Counted from the stretch's first letter, positions 35,496 to 45,813 are shown. The stretch is DNA of 64,000 bases from Sulfurovum xiamenensis (GCF_030347995.1 NZ_JAQIBC010000002.1:1-64000), one strand, 5' to 3'. Translations and numbers: made by a program. The notes: a model not told the origin generated them from the letters alone.

Positions 35496-38400
35496 ATGAA
35501 TCAAGATACACTTCAGGCTACACTTGATCGACATTTTCTAGTTGTTGACAAGATCATTCTCTCACGGCAAGATCCTATCACAGGGTTGCTACCTGCAAGT
35601 ACAGCGGTCAATGCCCATGGGGATTATACCGATGCCTGGGTAAGAGACAATGTTTACAGCATTTTGAGTGTTTGGGGACTCGCACTTGCCTATAGAAAAT
35701 GTGATCCTCACCATCATCGAACCTATCTTCTAAGCCAGAGTGTGGTCAAACTGATGAGAGGACTGCTCACTGCCATGATGAGACAGTCAGACAGGATCGA
35801 AGCATTTAAAAAAACACACAATCCCATAGATGCACTGCATGCGAAGTATGGTACAAAAACAGGCTTAGCCGTGGTCGGAGATGAGGAATGGGGGCATCTG
35901 CAGCTTGATGCAAGCTCTCTTTTTTTATTGATGGTCTCGCAAATGACCGCTTCTGGACTACATATTATCTATACAATGGATGAAGTTGATTTTGTACAAA
36001 ATATGGTGCACTACATCAGCCATACCTACTGTACCCCTGATTATGGTATCTGGGAGCGCGGAAATAAGATCAATCATGGAAATACAGAGGTCAATGGCAG
36101 TTCCGTAGGCATGGCAAAAGCAGCACTTGAAGCCTTGGACGGTTTTAATCTTTTTGCCGATCTGCCAAACCACGAAGCGGTGATCCATGTGGTTCCCAGT
36201 GATATCGCACGTTCTCGTTTCACGTTACAGGGATTACTGCCTAGAGAATCCAACTCCAAAGAGACGGATGCGGCACTACTGAGTATTATCGGGTATCCTG
36301 CCTATGCGGTTGAAGATACAAAACTGGTCAAGCGTACACGTGATAAGATCATCAAAAAACTTGCAGGAAATTACGGGTGTAAACGTTTTTTGCTCGATGG
36401 CCATCAAAGCAGTATCGAAGATGCAACCCGTTTACACTATGAACCTTCAGAGTTACGAGAATTTGAACATATTGAATCAGAATGGCCTCTATTTTTCACC
36501 TATTTACTGCTGGATGCACTGATACGTGATGAGAAAGAAGAGATCGAGCAATGGAAGCAAAAACTGCAACCGCTTTTTGTGGAACAGGATGGGAAAAAGC
36601 TTTTGCCCGAACTCTATATTGTTCCCAAAGAGAGTATCACGGCAGAAAAAGAGGATCCTGGAAGTCAAAAACGTGTTGCCAATGAAAATATACCACTGGT
36701 ATGGGCACAGAGCCTCTATATGCTCTGCGATATGATGCTTGACGGTCTTTTGACTCCGGAAGATATAGATCCGCTCAAACGTCACCAACGTATCGGACAC
36801 AGTTTCAATACAAAACCTCTGGTCCCGGTGATCGCTGAAAATGCTTCGGTGAAAGAAAAATTGGTAGCGCTTGGTTTTGAAAGTGAAACGATCGAAGAGA
36901 TCAAGCCTATACGGATCTTACATGCTGATCAACTCTCCATGCTTCATACGTTTTTGGGTCAAAATAAAAAACTTTCTTTAAGTGGTAGGGAATTGATGGT
37001 GGCTAGGACCATGACGACTGCAAGGGTTCACTTCTATGGAAGTGAAGAGATCGTTTTTCTTCCTTATTATTTTAATCCGCATGGATTTTATTTTTCAGCT
37101 GACAATCAATTATTAGTAGAACATTTTCGGGCATCATTAAAGTTCCTTGCTATGCAGTGGGATGCAAGAGGCAACCCTATCATACCGTTTTTTGTTCGTG
37201 AATCGATGTTTTCTGATGGTGAACGCGGTGCATTGGTTGAACTATTGGATGATATACAAAAAGAGCAGAGTGGTACGATTACTCTTCAGACAGGCCCATT
37301 GAAAGAATTATTGGGTCTAGCGTGTATAGAACGTATACAAGATATTCACGGTTTTACATTTCAAGCTGCAGAAATTGTGTCAAATAATAGATTGGGCATC
37401 TGTTTGAAGGAAACTGAAATCCATACATACTTGAGTCCAGAGGAAATACAGTCTCTTAGAGATCAGGATGACGCGGTACTCATAGAGATACTTTTGGGTG
37501 AAAAAAATCGTTTATATAAAACCTATGCACTTGAAGAAATGTGGCAACGTAAGGGTGCAGATTTCGTATTTTCCGTGAAACAGGAAAATGTAACATTGTC
37601 ACTCTTTGCTCAAAATCTTTATGAATTAGCTACCGTGTGTCATGAGTGGAATCTGGTACGGCGTATCGCTGATCTTACCAAAAAATATGATGACCGTATC
37701 GAAGATGTATTGCTTGATATAGTGATACGGCAAAAGCGTCTTGCAGTAGGACGGTCATACAGTGGAAAAGCGACATTTTCAAAACCGCATGAAAGTAGTG
37801 ATATCGTTAAAACGATCATGGAATATTGTGGTAATAATACAGCAGAGAGTGTCTTGACACAGGAGATCATTTTACATCTTGGATATATGATCAGAAATGA
37901 ACCTGAACTTTTTGAAAATATGCTAACGATTCGTACCTGGTACTTTATTCAGTTGCTTGTAGGACAGATAAGCAGGGAGGAGAACCTGCATATGGCCGAT
38001 GCTTATGAAACGTTGCTCAGTTTAGCTCCTCACGCAATTTATGACCGTTTGCATAGGGTATTAAAATCATTTAAAAGAGAGGTCTCACTGTTTCTTGTTC
38101 ATGAAAATTTACATGCATCGGGTACACCTTCCTTTGAATCGATGAAAGAAGGTCCGGCCGTTAGGGAGCTTGGCAAAGTCACTGACTGGTCGCAATGGAG
38201 ATATGAAAGGGGTATGGTAGGTCCGCTTTCCCCTGTTTTCTATAAGGATATATGGTATTTGTTACATCAATGCAGCGGCTTGGTCATTGGAGATAAATAT
38301 AATGTACAAAACAGGATCGGTTCGGAACTGACATTGGAATCAACAGCAGGTGAACAAAGTTTTGCCTTGAAGATCGATGCACTTTTACAAAGTATCTATG

Positions 38401-38690
38401 CCCCTGATTACCGCCAGTTGAATATTGAACTGATCGAGAGCCTGGCAAGACTTTTTAGGGAAAACCCTGACCTCCATCTTGAAAATGATCTCATTATGGA
38501 TGTACTCATAGGTCATGCGGTACGAATATCTTGGGAAAAGGATAATGCTTTGAAGCATTATAATGAACATCGTTCAGAAGCTTGGAAAGCATTTTATCAA
38601 CGTTCACCTGTAGAAACAGATAAAGCATTCTTGGAAGCCTTTATGTTTCTGTTATCACCGCAGGATTCCTTGCATGATCTTACAGTATAG
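35496..38690 (+). CDS. Phosphorylase-kinase alpha/beta-like GH15 protein
   Basis: 1064 residues related to the regulatory alpha/beta subunits of eukaryotic phosphorylase kinase, themselves GH15 (glucoamylase-fold) relatives. The (alpha/alpha)6 N-terminal half contains GDYTDAWVRDNVYSILSVWGLALAY (~45-70), GDEEWGHLQLDASSLFLL (~133-150) and the very characteristic YGIWERGNKINHGNTEVNGSSVGMAKAALEAL (~185-216). The second half (~500-1064) is helical and unassigned. The start at 35496 has AAAGGTGA upstream; an ATG 30 nt earlier lacks one. It lies directly after glgP and before glk. Whether it hydrolyses oligosaccharides or regulates partners is unknown. Confidence 0.82.
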   Translation: MNQDTLQATLDRHFLVVDKIILSRQDPITGLLPASTAVNAHGDYTDAWVRDNVYSILSVWGLALAYRKCDPHHHRTYLLSQSVVKLMRGLLTAMMRQSDRIEAFKKTHNPIDALHAKYGTKTGLAVVGDEEWGHLQLDASSLFLLMVSQMTASGLHIIYTMDEVDFVQNMVHYISHTYCTPDYGIWERGNKINHGNTEVNGSSVGMAKAALEALDGFNLFADLPNHEAVIHVVPSDIARSRFTLQGLLPRESNSKETDAALLSIIGYPAYAVEDTKLVKRTRDKIIKKLAGNYGCKRFLLDGHQSSIEDATRLHYEPSELREFEHIESEWPLFFTYLLLDALIRDEKEEIEQWKQKLQPLFVEQDGKKLLPELYIVPKESITAEKEDPGSQKRVANENIPLVWAQSLYMLCDMMLDGLLTPEDIDPLKRHQRIGHSFNTKPLVPVIAENASVKEKLVALGFESETIEEIKPIRILHADQLSMLHTFLGQNKKLSLSGRELMVARTMTTARVHFYGSEEIVFLPYYFNPHGFYFSADNQLLVEHFRASLKFLAMQWDARGNPIIPFFVRESMFSDGERGALVELLDDIQKEQSGTITLQTGPLKELLGLACIERIQDIHGFTFQAAEIVSNNRLGICLKETEIHTYLSPEEIQSLRDQDDAVLIEILLGEKNRLYKTYALEEMWQRKGADFVFSVKQENVTLSLFAQNLYELATVCHEWNLVRRIADLTKKYDDRIEDVLLDIVIRQKRLAVGRSYSGKATFSKPHESSDIVKTIMEYCGNNTAESVLTQEIILHLGYMIRNEPELFENMLTIRTWYFIQLLVGQISREENLHMADAYETLLSLAPHAIYDRLHRVLKSFKREVSLFLVHENLHASGTPSFESMKEGPAVRELGKVTDWSQWRYERGMVGPLSPVFYKDIWYLLHQCSGLVIGDKYNVQNRIGSELTLESTAGEQSFALKIDALLQSIYAPDYRQLNIELIESLARLFRENPDLHLENDLIMDVLIGHAVRISWEKDNALKHYNEHRSEAWKAFYQRSPVETDKAFLEAFMFLLSPQDSLHDLTV

Positions 38691-38707
38691 AAGTATAGGG
38701 AGTTAGC

Positions 38708-39691
38708 ATGATATTGGCAGGAGATATAGGTGGTACAAAAACGAATCTCGCACTTTTTGAGCACAAAAATAAGAGACTGAATGTCATAGCACAGCATCAG
38801 TTTTCCAGTAGGGAGTTTTCAGATCTTAATGAAGTGATCATGCTATTTAGGCAAAAGACTTCACTGCCATCTATAGATGCGGCATGTTTCGGTATCGCAG
38901 GACCGGTCATTGAAGGGCGCTGCCGTACGACAAATCTACCCTGGGATATCACGACATCAGATCTGAAGGATCATTTAGGAATTCAAAAGGTACGTCTGCT
39001 GAATGATCTTGAAGCTACAGCCTATGGTATGTTGTATGTTCCTGAAGATGAATTTGTGGATCTTAATCCCAAAGGTCGTCAGATGGATGGAAATCGGGCA
39101 GTGATCGCTGCAGGTACTGGACTGGGAGAAGCGATGTTGTATTATGACGGCAGTGTCTATTATCCTATCGGCTCAGAAGGAGGGCATAGTGATTTTGCGC
39201 CTTTGACACCGCAGCAGGATGCACTGTTGAAATGGATGCGTAATCGCTATCCAGGACATGTGAGTTTTGAAAGAATACTCTCAGGCCCGGGGATCTATAC
39301 ACTCTATGAATTTTTAGTGGAAAACGATTTCTCCGCACAGCCCGCATCTATGTTGAACATACCCGAAGGGAAAGACCGTAGTGCAATGGTGAGTGAGTGT
39401 GCACTGAAGGAACACAACCCGCTCTGTATGGAGGCATTGAGACTTTTTGCAGAGATCTATGGTGCTGAAGCGGGAAACCTAGCCTTAAAAAGTATGTCAC
39501 TTGGTGGAGTATATATCGGCGGTGGTATTGCTCCCAAAATCTTACAAATACTTGCCAATAACCATTTCATGAACGGTTTTTTAAGTAAAGGCCGTTTTAA
39601 TGAGATGTTACAGGCAATGCAGGTGAAAGTCTCTTTAAATCCAGAAACTGCATTATTGGGAGCTGCCTATTATGCACATGATAGACTTTAA
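38708..39691 (+). CDS. glk: Glucokinase
   Basis: 327 residues, E. coli-type Glk. It has the ATP loop LAGDIGGTKTNLALFE (residues 3-18), the glucose-binding LLNDLEATAYGM, AAGTGLGEAML and the EGGHSDFAP motif with its His/Glu contacts. It phosphorylates free glucose, here probably released from glycogen or oligosaccharides, since no uptake system is near. GGGAG precedes the ATG, 17 nt after the PhK-like gene. Confidence 0.94.
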   Translation: MILAGDIGGTKTNLALFEHKNKRLNVIAQHQFSSREFSDLNEVIMLFRQKTSLPSIDAACFGIAGPVIEGRCRTTNLPWDITTSDLKDHLGIQKVRLLNDLEATAYGMLYVPEDEFVDLNPKGRQMDGNRAVIAAGTGLGEAMLYYDGSVYYPIGSEGGHSDFAPLTPQQDALLKWMRNRYPGHVSFERILSGPGIYTLYEFLVENDFSAQPASMLNIPEGKDRSAMVSECALKEHNPLCMEALRLFAEIYGAEAGNLALKSMSLGGVYIGGGIAPKILQILANNHFMNGFLSKGRFNEMLQAMQVKVSLNPETALLGAAYYAHDRL

Positions 39692-39764
39692 GGGCATACC
39701 TTTTTCAAAATCTACATTGCATAAAATATAGGCAAAAAAATGATTATATATGATTATATTGGGT

Positions 39765-39797
39765 TATAATGATTGATAGATAGTAACGTGTTATAAT
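39765..39797 (+). promoter_or_regulatory. Two possible -10 boxes before zwf
   Basis: TATAAT occurs at 39765-39770 and again at 39792-39797, in the 173-nt gap before the Entner-Doudoroff operon. Upstream, TGATTATAT is repeated directly. No -35 is clear. Confidence 0.45.
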
Positions 39798-39864
39798 AAA
39801 AACGTGGCCTAAGAATTTGATAGAACAGTGATTTTACGAAGAGCGTGAAAGGAAGGTGGATCAA

Positions 39865-41328
39865 ATGGATACAATGGAAAGTTTATGTGATATTACAATT
39901 TTTGGAGGGCATGGGGACCTGGCATTCAGGAAGTTGATGCCTGCATTGTACCATTTGAGCAATAGCGGTTATCTGGATGAGAAGAGTCGTATTATCACTG
40001 CCACCAGAGTACCAATGAGTAATGATGAACATTGTGATCTGGTGAAATCCAAACTCAAGGAGTTTTTATCTGATGATGCTTTTGAAGAGGAAAAATTTGA
40101 GTATTTTAAGGTACAGCTTCATGTCGTAACCATTGAATTTGACATCTTAGAGAGCTATAGAGGGCTGAAAGCGTTACTAGATGAGTATCCGGAACGTCAG
40201 AGGGTCAATTATCTTTCTACGGCACCTGATTTTTTTGGTACGATCTGTAAGTCTATGAGCAACTTGGAGCTCGTTACACCGCAAAGCAGGGTCGTGCTTG
40301 AAAAACCTATAGGAAGAGATCTTCAATCCTCACGTGTGATCAATGTTGAAGTACTGAAGTATTTTACAGAATCACAGATCTACCGTATCGACCACTATCT
40401 GGGTAAAGATACCGTACAGAATATCATGGCACTACGTTTTTCAAATAGATTTTTCATGCCGCTGTGGAATTCAAACCATATTGATCATGTACAGATCACT
40501 GTGGCTGAAAGTGTCGGTGTTGAAGGACGCTGGGGATATTACGATGATTATGGTGCAATGCGTGATATGGTACAAAACCACTTGATGCAGCTACTTTGTC
40601 TTATAGCCATGGAGCCGCCTTGCTCACTTGATGCGGACAGTGTACGTGATGAGAAGGTGAAAGTGCTCCGTTCGCTTCGTATGATGACACCTGCGGACAT
40701 CGAACAAAAAACAGTACGTGCACAATATGCAAAAGGTTCAAGTGACGGCAAGCCTGTACCGGGTTATCTTGAGGGAGAAGGTGTGGAAGAAAGTACCACT
40801 GAAACCTTTGCTGCACTTCGTGTAGATATAGACAATTGGCGATGGAACGGAGTACCTTTTTATCTTAGAAGCGGTAAACGTATGAGACGTCGAAATTCTG
40901 AGATCGTGATTCACTTTAAAGGTGTGCCGCACTCTATTTTTGCCAATCAAGGTAAATGTATTTGGGAAAATAAACTTGTTATTGCATTGCAACCTAAAGA
41001 GAGTATCCATCTGCAACTGATGAATAAAGTTCCGGGTCTAAGTGAACAAATGATGTTAAAACCTGTTGAACTTGAACTCAATACCCCTTTAAAGGTAGCA
41101 CATAAGCCAGATGCCTATGAGCGTTTACTTTTAGATGTGATCCGTGCGAATCCGACACTTTTTATGCGTTTAGATGAAGTGGAAGCAGCATGGAAATGGG
41201 CGGATGTGATCTTGGAGGGCTGGGCAGAGGATATGGTACCTATGAAAAGCTACAGTGCGGGAACCGATGGACCGAGCGCAGCAGTACAGCTGATCGCAAG
41301 AAGCGGCAGGAGTTGGCATGATGAGTAG
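39865..41328 (+). CDS. zwf: Glucose-6-phosphate 1-dehydrogenase
   Basis: 487 residues. It has the nucleotide-binding GGHGDLAFRKLMPALY, catalytic RIDHYLGKDTVQNIM and EKPIGRDL, and the FYLRSGKRM region. It oxidises glucose-6-P to 6-phosphogluconolactone. The start at 39865 (AAGGTGG upstream) is preferred to the in-frame GTG 9 nt earlier. First gene of the coupled zwf-pgl-edd-eda-pgi operon. Confidence 0.96.
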   Translation: MDTMESLCDITIFGGHGDLAFRKLMPALYHLSNSGYLDEKSRIITATRVPMSNDEHCDLVKSKLKEFLSDDAFEEEKFEYFKVQLHVVTIEFDILESYRGLKALLDEYPERQRVNYLSTAPDFFGTICKSMSNLELVTPQSRVVLEKPIGRDLQSSRVINVEVLKYFTESQIYRIDHYLGKDTVQNIMALRFSNRFFMPLWNSNHIDHVQITVAESVGVEGRWGYYDDYGAMRDMVQNHLMQLLCLIAMEPPCSLDADSVRDEKVKVLRSLRMMTPADIEQKTVRAQYAKGSSDGKPVPGYLEGEGVEESTTETFAALRVDIDNWRWNGVPFYLRSGKRMRRRNSEIVIHFKGVPHSIFANQGKCIWENKLVIALQPKESIHLQLMNKVPGLSEQMMLKPVELELNTPLKVAHKPDAYERLLLDVIRANPTLFMRLDEVEAAWKWADVILEGWAEDMVPMKSYSAGTDGPSAAVQLIARSGRSWHDE

Positions 41329-42016
41329 GAGTGAACATCTTTTTAGCAACCAAGAAGCACTCATAGAGGCATTAAGTCAAAGTATACTGGCAAATCTTCA
41401 AAAAGCCATTGACGAAAAGGGAAAAGCCTCCCTACTTGTTTCTGGAGGCAGTACACCTAAACCTCTGTTTGAAAAACTTAGAAAAGCACTCTTTGACTGG
41501 GATAAAGTCACTGTAGGTCTTTGTGATGAACGATGGGTCGATACTTCCCAAGAAGAGAGCAATGAACATTTTGTCAAAAAATATCTGCTCCAGGAAGAGG
41601 CTGCTAAGGCTCACTTTATAGGAATGTATTGTAAAGATACGGATATCTATATGGCACAAAAGGTATGTACACAAAAGATGAAAGAGATACTTTCCCCTTT
41701 TGATGTACTCATCTTGGGTATGGGAACGGATGCACACACGGCGTCCCTTTTCCCGGAGAATATTAAACTTGAAGAGGCTTTTGATCTTAAAAATGAAAAT
41801 TTCTGTATTACAATTGAACCCACAACAGCACCTTATACACGAATGAGTTTAACCCTTCATGCGATCTTGAGTGCCAAACATATCTATCTGCATTTTGAAG
41901 GAAAAGAGAAAATTGCAGTGTATGAAGAAGCGATTGGAGGAGAAGACATCTATACAATGCCTATACGCAGTGTATTGAACCAAGAGATTAAAGAGATAGA
42001 GGTATTTTACCGATGA
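41318..42016 (+). CDS. pgl: 6-phosphogluconolactonase
   Basis: 232 residues, DevB/SOL type. It has LLVSGGSTPKPLFEKL (about 40-55), GLCDERWV, ESN, and ILGMGTDAHTASLFPE. It hydrolyses 6-phosphogluconolactone. It overlaps zwf by 11 nt, with CAGGAG inside zwf as its ribosome binding site; the second ATG (41321) is equally possible. It overlaps edd by 4 nt. Confidence 0.95.
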   Translation: MMSRSEHLFSNQEALIEALSQSILANLQKAIDEKGKASLLVSGGSTPKPLFEKLRKALFDWDKVTVGLCDERWVDTSQEESNEHFVKKYLLQEEAAKAHFIGMYCKDTDIYMAQKVCTQKMKEILSPFDVLILGMGTDAHTASLFPENIKLEEAFDLKNENFCITIEPTTAPYTRMSLTLHAILSAKHIYLHFEGKEKIAVYEEAIGGEDIYTMPIRSVLNQEIKEIEVFYR

Positions 42017-43842
42017 ATGAAGTTATACAAAAAGTGACAGAGAGAATTCGTGAACGCTCTTTAGAGAGCAGATCTATTTACCTGGACCGCATTGCTTCAG
42101 CCAAAGGACATGGTGTCAACCGTAATAAACTGGGATGCAGTAATTTAGCGCATGCAATGGCACCAATGGAAGAGGGTGAGAAAACATCGCTTGCTGGCCT
42201 TGAAAGCCCTAATATTGCTATCGTTACAGCCTATAACGATATGCTCTCTGCACATGAGCCCTATAAACTCTATCCACCATTGATCAAGCGTACATTGATG
42301 GATCTGGGTGCAACAGCACAGGTTGCAGGCGGGGTACCTGCAATGTGTGATGGGGTTACACAGTCACAGCCGGGTATGGAATTGAGTCTTTTCAGTCGTG
42401 ATAATATTGCCATGGGAACTGCCATAGCACTTTCGCATAATGTCTATGACGGTGCACTCTATCTTGGTGTGTGTGACAAGATCGTTCCGGGGCTTGTGAT
42501 CGGTGCTTTGGCCTTTGGTCATCTTCCCGGTGTATTCGTACCAGCAGGTCCTATGCCTTCAGGTATCAGCAATGCACAAAAAGCAAAAGTACGTCAAGAG
42601 TTTGCCCAAGGCAAAGTGAGTGAAGATGCTCTGCTTAAAGTCGAATCTGCCTCCTATCATAGCAGCGGTACCTGTACTTTCTACGGTACGGCAAACTCGA
42701 ACCAAATGCTACTGGAGATGATGGGACTGCAACTTCCAAACAGCTCTTTCATCAATACCAATACCCCTTTACGGGAAGCATTGACCGCACATGCCGCAAA
42801 AACGGTTTTGACGATGACAGAGTTAAGAGGAATCTACAAACCTATCGCCGAGATCGTTGATGAAAAGAGCTTTGTTAATGCCATCGTAGGACTGATGGCA
42901 ACAGGTGGTTCTACCAATCATACGATCCATCTTATCGCAATGGCAAGAGCTGCAGGGATCATACTGAATTGGGATGATTTTGATCAGATATCCAAAGTGA
43001 CACCTCTGTTATGTAAAATGTATCCTAACGGACAGGCAGATGTGAACCATTTTAGAGATGCAGGAGGTATGAGTGTGGTGATCTCACAGCTTTTGGATGC
43101 AGGACTTGCGCATAATGATGTGGAGACGATCGTAGGTAGAGGCTTGGATACCTATATAGTGGAACCTGCTTTGGCTGAAAACATGTTGAAATTTGAACCG
43201 GGACCTCGTGTTTCGCGCAATACAGAGGTAGTGTCCAGTACACAGACACCTTTTAGTGAAGAGGGAGGGCTGAAACTTCTCAATGGGAACCTTGGACGCA
43301 GTGTCATCAAGACCTCTGCTTTGAAGCCTGAACAGTTTTTCATTGAAGCACCAGCGATCGTTTTTGAATCCCAGGAAGCTTTACAGGATGCCTTTCATAA
43401 GGGTGAGTTGGAAAAAGACTTTATTGCTGTCGTGCGTTACCAGGGTCCAAAAGCCAATGGAATGCCGGAGTTGCACGGACTCATGCCTCCGCTTGGTGCT
43501 CTTCAGGACAAGGGATATAAAGTTGCCATTATTACAGATGGACGTATGTCTGGTGCATCGGGTAAAGTGCCTTCAGCCATTCACTTTTCTCCTGAAGCTC
43601 TTGATGGAGGGTTGCTCTCAAAGGTAAAAACAGGTGATATGATCCGTTTTGATGCAAAAAAAGGAGAGATCATGCTTTTAGTTGAGGATACAGAGTTAAG
43701 TGCACGTACCGTTGAAAGACCGGACCATAGTGCCAATACCCACGGGTTTGGCAGGGAGCTTTTTGTCTCTGTACGTCAGAGTGTAGGTATGGCAGAGGAG
43801 GGTGCAAGTCTCTTTGATATTCCCGGTAAGGAGCGAGCATGA
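42013..43842 (+). CDS. edd: 6-phosphogluconate dehydratase (Entner-Doudoroff)
   Basis: 609 residues, IlvD/Edd family. It has AYNDMLSAHEPY, the Cys of PAMCDGVTQSQPGMELSLFSRD, CDKIVPGL and the Cys of SGTCTFYGTANSNQMLLEMMG, consistent with the Fe-S cluster ligands; TDGRMSGASGKVPSAIH near the C-terminus. The 609-aa length and the zwf/eda neighbours separate it from dihydroxyacid dehydratase (~560 aa). It makes KDPG. Confidence 0.96.
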   Translation: MNEVIQKVTERIRERSLESRSIYLDRIASAKGHGVNRNKLGCSNLAHAMAPMEEGEKTSLAGLESPNIAIVTAYNDMLSAHEPYKLYPPLIKRTLMDLGATAQVAGGVPAMCDGVTQSQPGMELSLFSRDNIAMGTAIALSHNVYDGALYLGVCDKIVPGLVIGALAFGHLPGVFVPAGPMPSGISNAQKAKVRQEFAQGKVSEDALLKVESASYHSSGTCTFYGTANSNQMLLEMMGLQLPNSSFINTNTPLREALTAHAAKTVLTMTELRGIYKPIAEIVDEKSFVNAIVGLMATGGSTNHTIHLIAMARAAGIILNWDDFDQISKVTPLLCKMYPNGQADVNHFRDAGGMSVVISQLLDAGLAHNDVETIVGRGLDTYIVEPALAENMLKFEPGPRVSRNTEVVSSTQTPFSEEGGLKLLNGNLGRSVIKTSALKPEQFFIEAPAIVFESQEALQDAFHKGELEKDFIAVVRYQGPKANGMPELHGLMPPLGALQDKGYKVAIITDGRMSGASGKVPSAIHFSPEALDGGLLSKVKTGDMIRFDAKKGEIMLLVEDTELSARTVERPDHSANTHGFGRELFVSVRQSVGMAEEGASLFDIPGKERA

Positions 43843-44471
43843 CATCTGAAGCAGTGATGAAACTTTCACCTATCGTACCGGTCATAGCACTGGAGAGTGA
43901 GGAAGATGCACTCCCGCTTGCCAAGGCATTGCTAGAGGGCGGCATTAACATTATGGAGATCACACTTCGTACCCCGGCAGGTCTCAAAGCCATAGAGGTC
44001 ATTTCAAAGGCTTTGCCGCAGATGCATGTTGGTGCGGGAACAGTACTCAATGCAAGTGATTTTAAAGATGCAGTGGACCATGGGGCAGCATTTGTCTTCA
44101 GTCCGGGTATCAGTGAGGAATTGATGCAGACTTCATGGGAACTGGATGTTGCTTTGATCCCAGGTGTGGCGACTGCTTCAGAAGTGATGCTTGCAAAAAA
44201 TAACGGCTTTGAACATTGTAAACTCTTCCCCGCAACACTTGCAGGAGGGTTTGAGATACTCAAGGCATTTGGTGGACCATTTCCGAGTATGCGATTTTGC
44301 CCAACGGGAGGCGTGAATCTTAGCAATATCAACGATTTTCTTTCACTGGAGAATGTGCTTTGTGCAGGTGGAAGCTGGATCGTTCCCAAACAGTGTATGA
44401 AAGAAAAAGATTTTAAACAGATCACAACGCTTTGCATAGAAGCTATGCAGACCATAAAAGGAAAAATATAA
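43839..44471 (+). CDS. eda: KDPG aldolase
   Basis: 210 residues. It has GGINIMEITLRTPAGL (catalytic Glu), GAGTVLNASDF, SPGISEEL, and the Schiff-base Lys in HCKLFPATLAGGF. It splits KDPG to pyruvate and glyceraldehyde-3-P (and the related HKG substrate in many bacteria). It overlaps edd by 4 nt and is followed 1 nt later by pgi, indicating one transcript. Confidence 0.96.
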   Translation: MTSEAVMKLSPIVPVIALESEEDALPLAKALLEGGINIMEITLRTPAGLKAIEVISKALPQMHVGAGTVLNASDFKDAVDHGAAFVFSPGISEELMQTSWELDVALIPGVATASEVMLAKNNGFEHCKLFPATLAGGFEILKAFGGPFPSMRFCPTGGVNLSNINDFLSLENVLCAGGSWIVPKQCMKEKDFKQITTLCIEAMQTIKGKI

Positions 44472-44472
44472 C

Positions 44473-45693
44473 ATGATAAAAAACAAACTCTATTTTAGTG
44501 CAATCAGTAAAAGAGCAGAAGAGAAGGCATTTGATGCCATTGTGGAAGAACAAAAGAGTATAGGATATTATGCTTTGCCAGACCAGGACATTGGTCCCAT
44601 ACTTGAGTATTGTAGCAGTATTCCTGAGACTATAGAGACGATCGCGGTGATTGGGATCGGTGGAAGTTCTTTAGGTGCCAAGGCGGTCTATGAATTCATC
44701 AAACCGGTCAAAGAGCTCTCAAGGAAACTCTATTTTTTTGAAAGTACCGATCCTATAAATATCAATGAACTGCTCTCCAAATGTGATATGAATAAGACAC
44801 ATTTTTTGGTCATCTCCAAATCAGGAAGTACGGTAGAGACCTTTTCCATCTATAAATATATCTATTCTTTACAACAGGATCCCTCTTTTTATACTTTTAT
44901 CACCGATCCGGGTTCTCCACTTGAAAAATATGCGCTAGAGATAGAAGCTTCTGTACTCTATCTTCCCGATAATGTAGGCGGTAGGTTCTCAGTGCTTTCA
45001 ACGGTAGGGTTGGTACCTTTGGCACTATGTGGTATTGATATCAAGGATCTGTTAACTGGTGCACAAATGATCAAAGAGCGGTTCTTTGATAGAGGATATG
45101 TGTATGATATGCTGCTTGAAAAAGCGGTCTATTATGCTGAAAATCATGCACAGTACAGTATTAACTGTATTTTTGCCTATTCAGAAACACTGAAATACTT
45201 TTGTCAATGGTATGTGCAGCTCTGGGGAGAGAGTTTGGGAAAACACCAGCGTAACAGTGCTTTTCATGTAGGGCTTACACCTATCGGTCTGATCGGTCCT
45301 GAAGACCAACACTCTTTTTTACAGCTGATCATGGAAGGTACCAGAGATAAATCGGTCACTTTTATCAAGATCGAAGATTTTCATGACGATACCACAATAC
45401 CAGACATTACACTACCGCATTTGGAAATGCTTGACACTCTAAACAATCTTCCTTTTTCTAAACTGATCAATATGCAGTGTGATTCTGTGATCGAAGCATT
45501 GTTGGATCAAAATAATATCCCTTTAGATACGATCACTATTCAAAGTGTGACAGAGTCAAATATCGGCTCTTTGATCTTCTATTATGAACTGCTTACATCT
45601 TTGGTGGGAGAACTGATAGATGTAAATACCTATGATCAGCCGGGCGTAGAAGCAGGAAAAATTATTCTGAAGAGTAAATTGCAAGAATTGTGA
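44473..45693 (+). CDS. pgi: Glucose-6-phosphate isomerase, short form
   Basis: 406 residues. It has GIGGSSLGAKAVYEF, the phosphate-binding VISKSGSTVETF, NVGGRFSVLSTVGLVPLAL and a C-terminal TYDQPGVEAGK. It is shorter than E. coli Pgi (549 aa) and of the compact type common in this phylum. It interconverts glucose-6-P and fructose-6-P, joining gluconeogenesis to glycogen and the Entner-Doudoroff branch. Confidence 0.95.
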   Translation: MIKNKLYFSAISKRAEEKAFDAIVEEQKSIGYYALPDQDIGPILEYCSSIPETIETIAVIGIGGSSLGAKAVYEFIKPVKELSRKLYFFESTDPININELLSKCDMNKTHFLVISKSGSTVETFSIYKYIYSLQQDPSFYTFITDPGSPLEKYALEIEASVLYLPDNVGGRFSVLSTVGLVPLALCGIDIKDLLTGAQMIKERFFDRGYVYDMLLEKAVYYAENHAQYSINCIFAYSETLKYFCQWYVQLWGESLGKHQRNSAFHVGLTPIGLIGPEDQHSFLQLIMEGTRDKSVTFIKIEDFHDDTTIPDITLPHLEMLDTLNNLPFSKLINMQCDSVIEALLDQNNIPLDTITIQSVTESNIGSLIFYYELLTSLVGELIDVNTYDQPGVEAGKIILKSKLQEL

Positions 45694-45813
45694 TTAGCGT
45701 AATAAGTGTCAGGATCATACACTGTGTATTGTTTATAATTATATAGTATTATAAAAATAATTTTAAATTGTATATATATTAAACAATAATTTATGAATGA
45801 TACTTTATTAATA

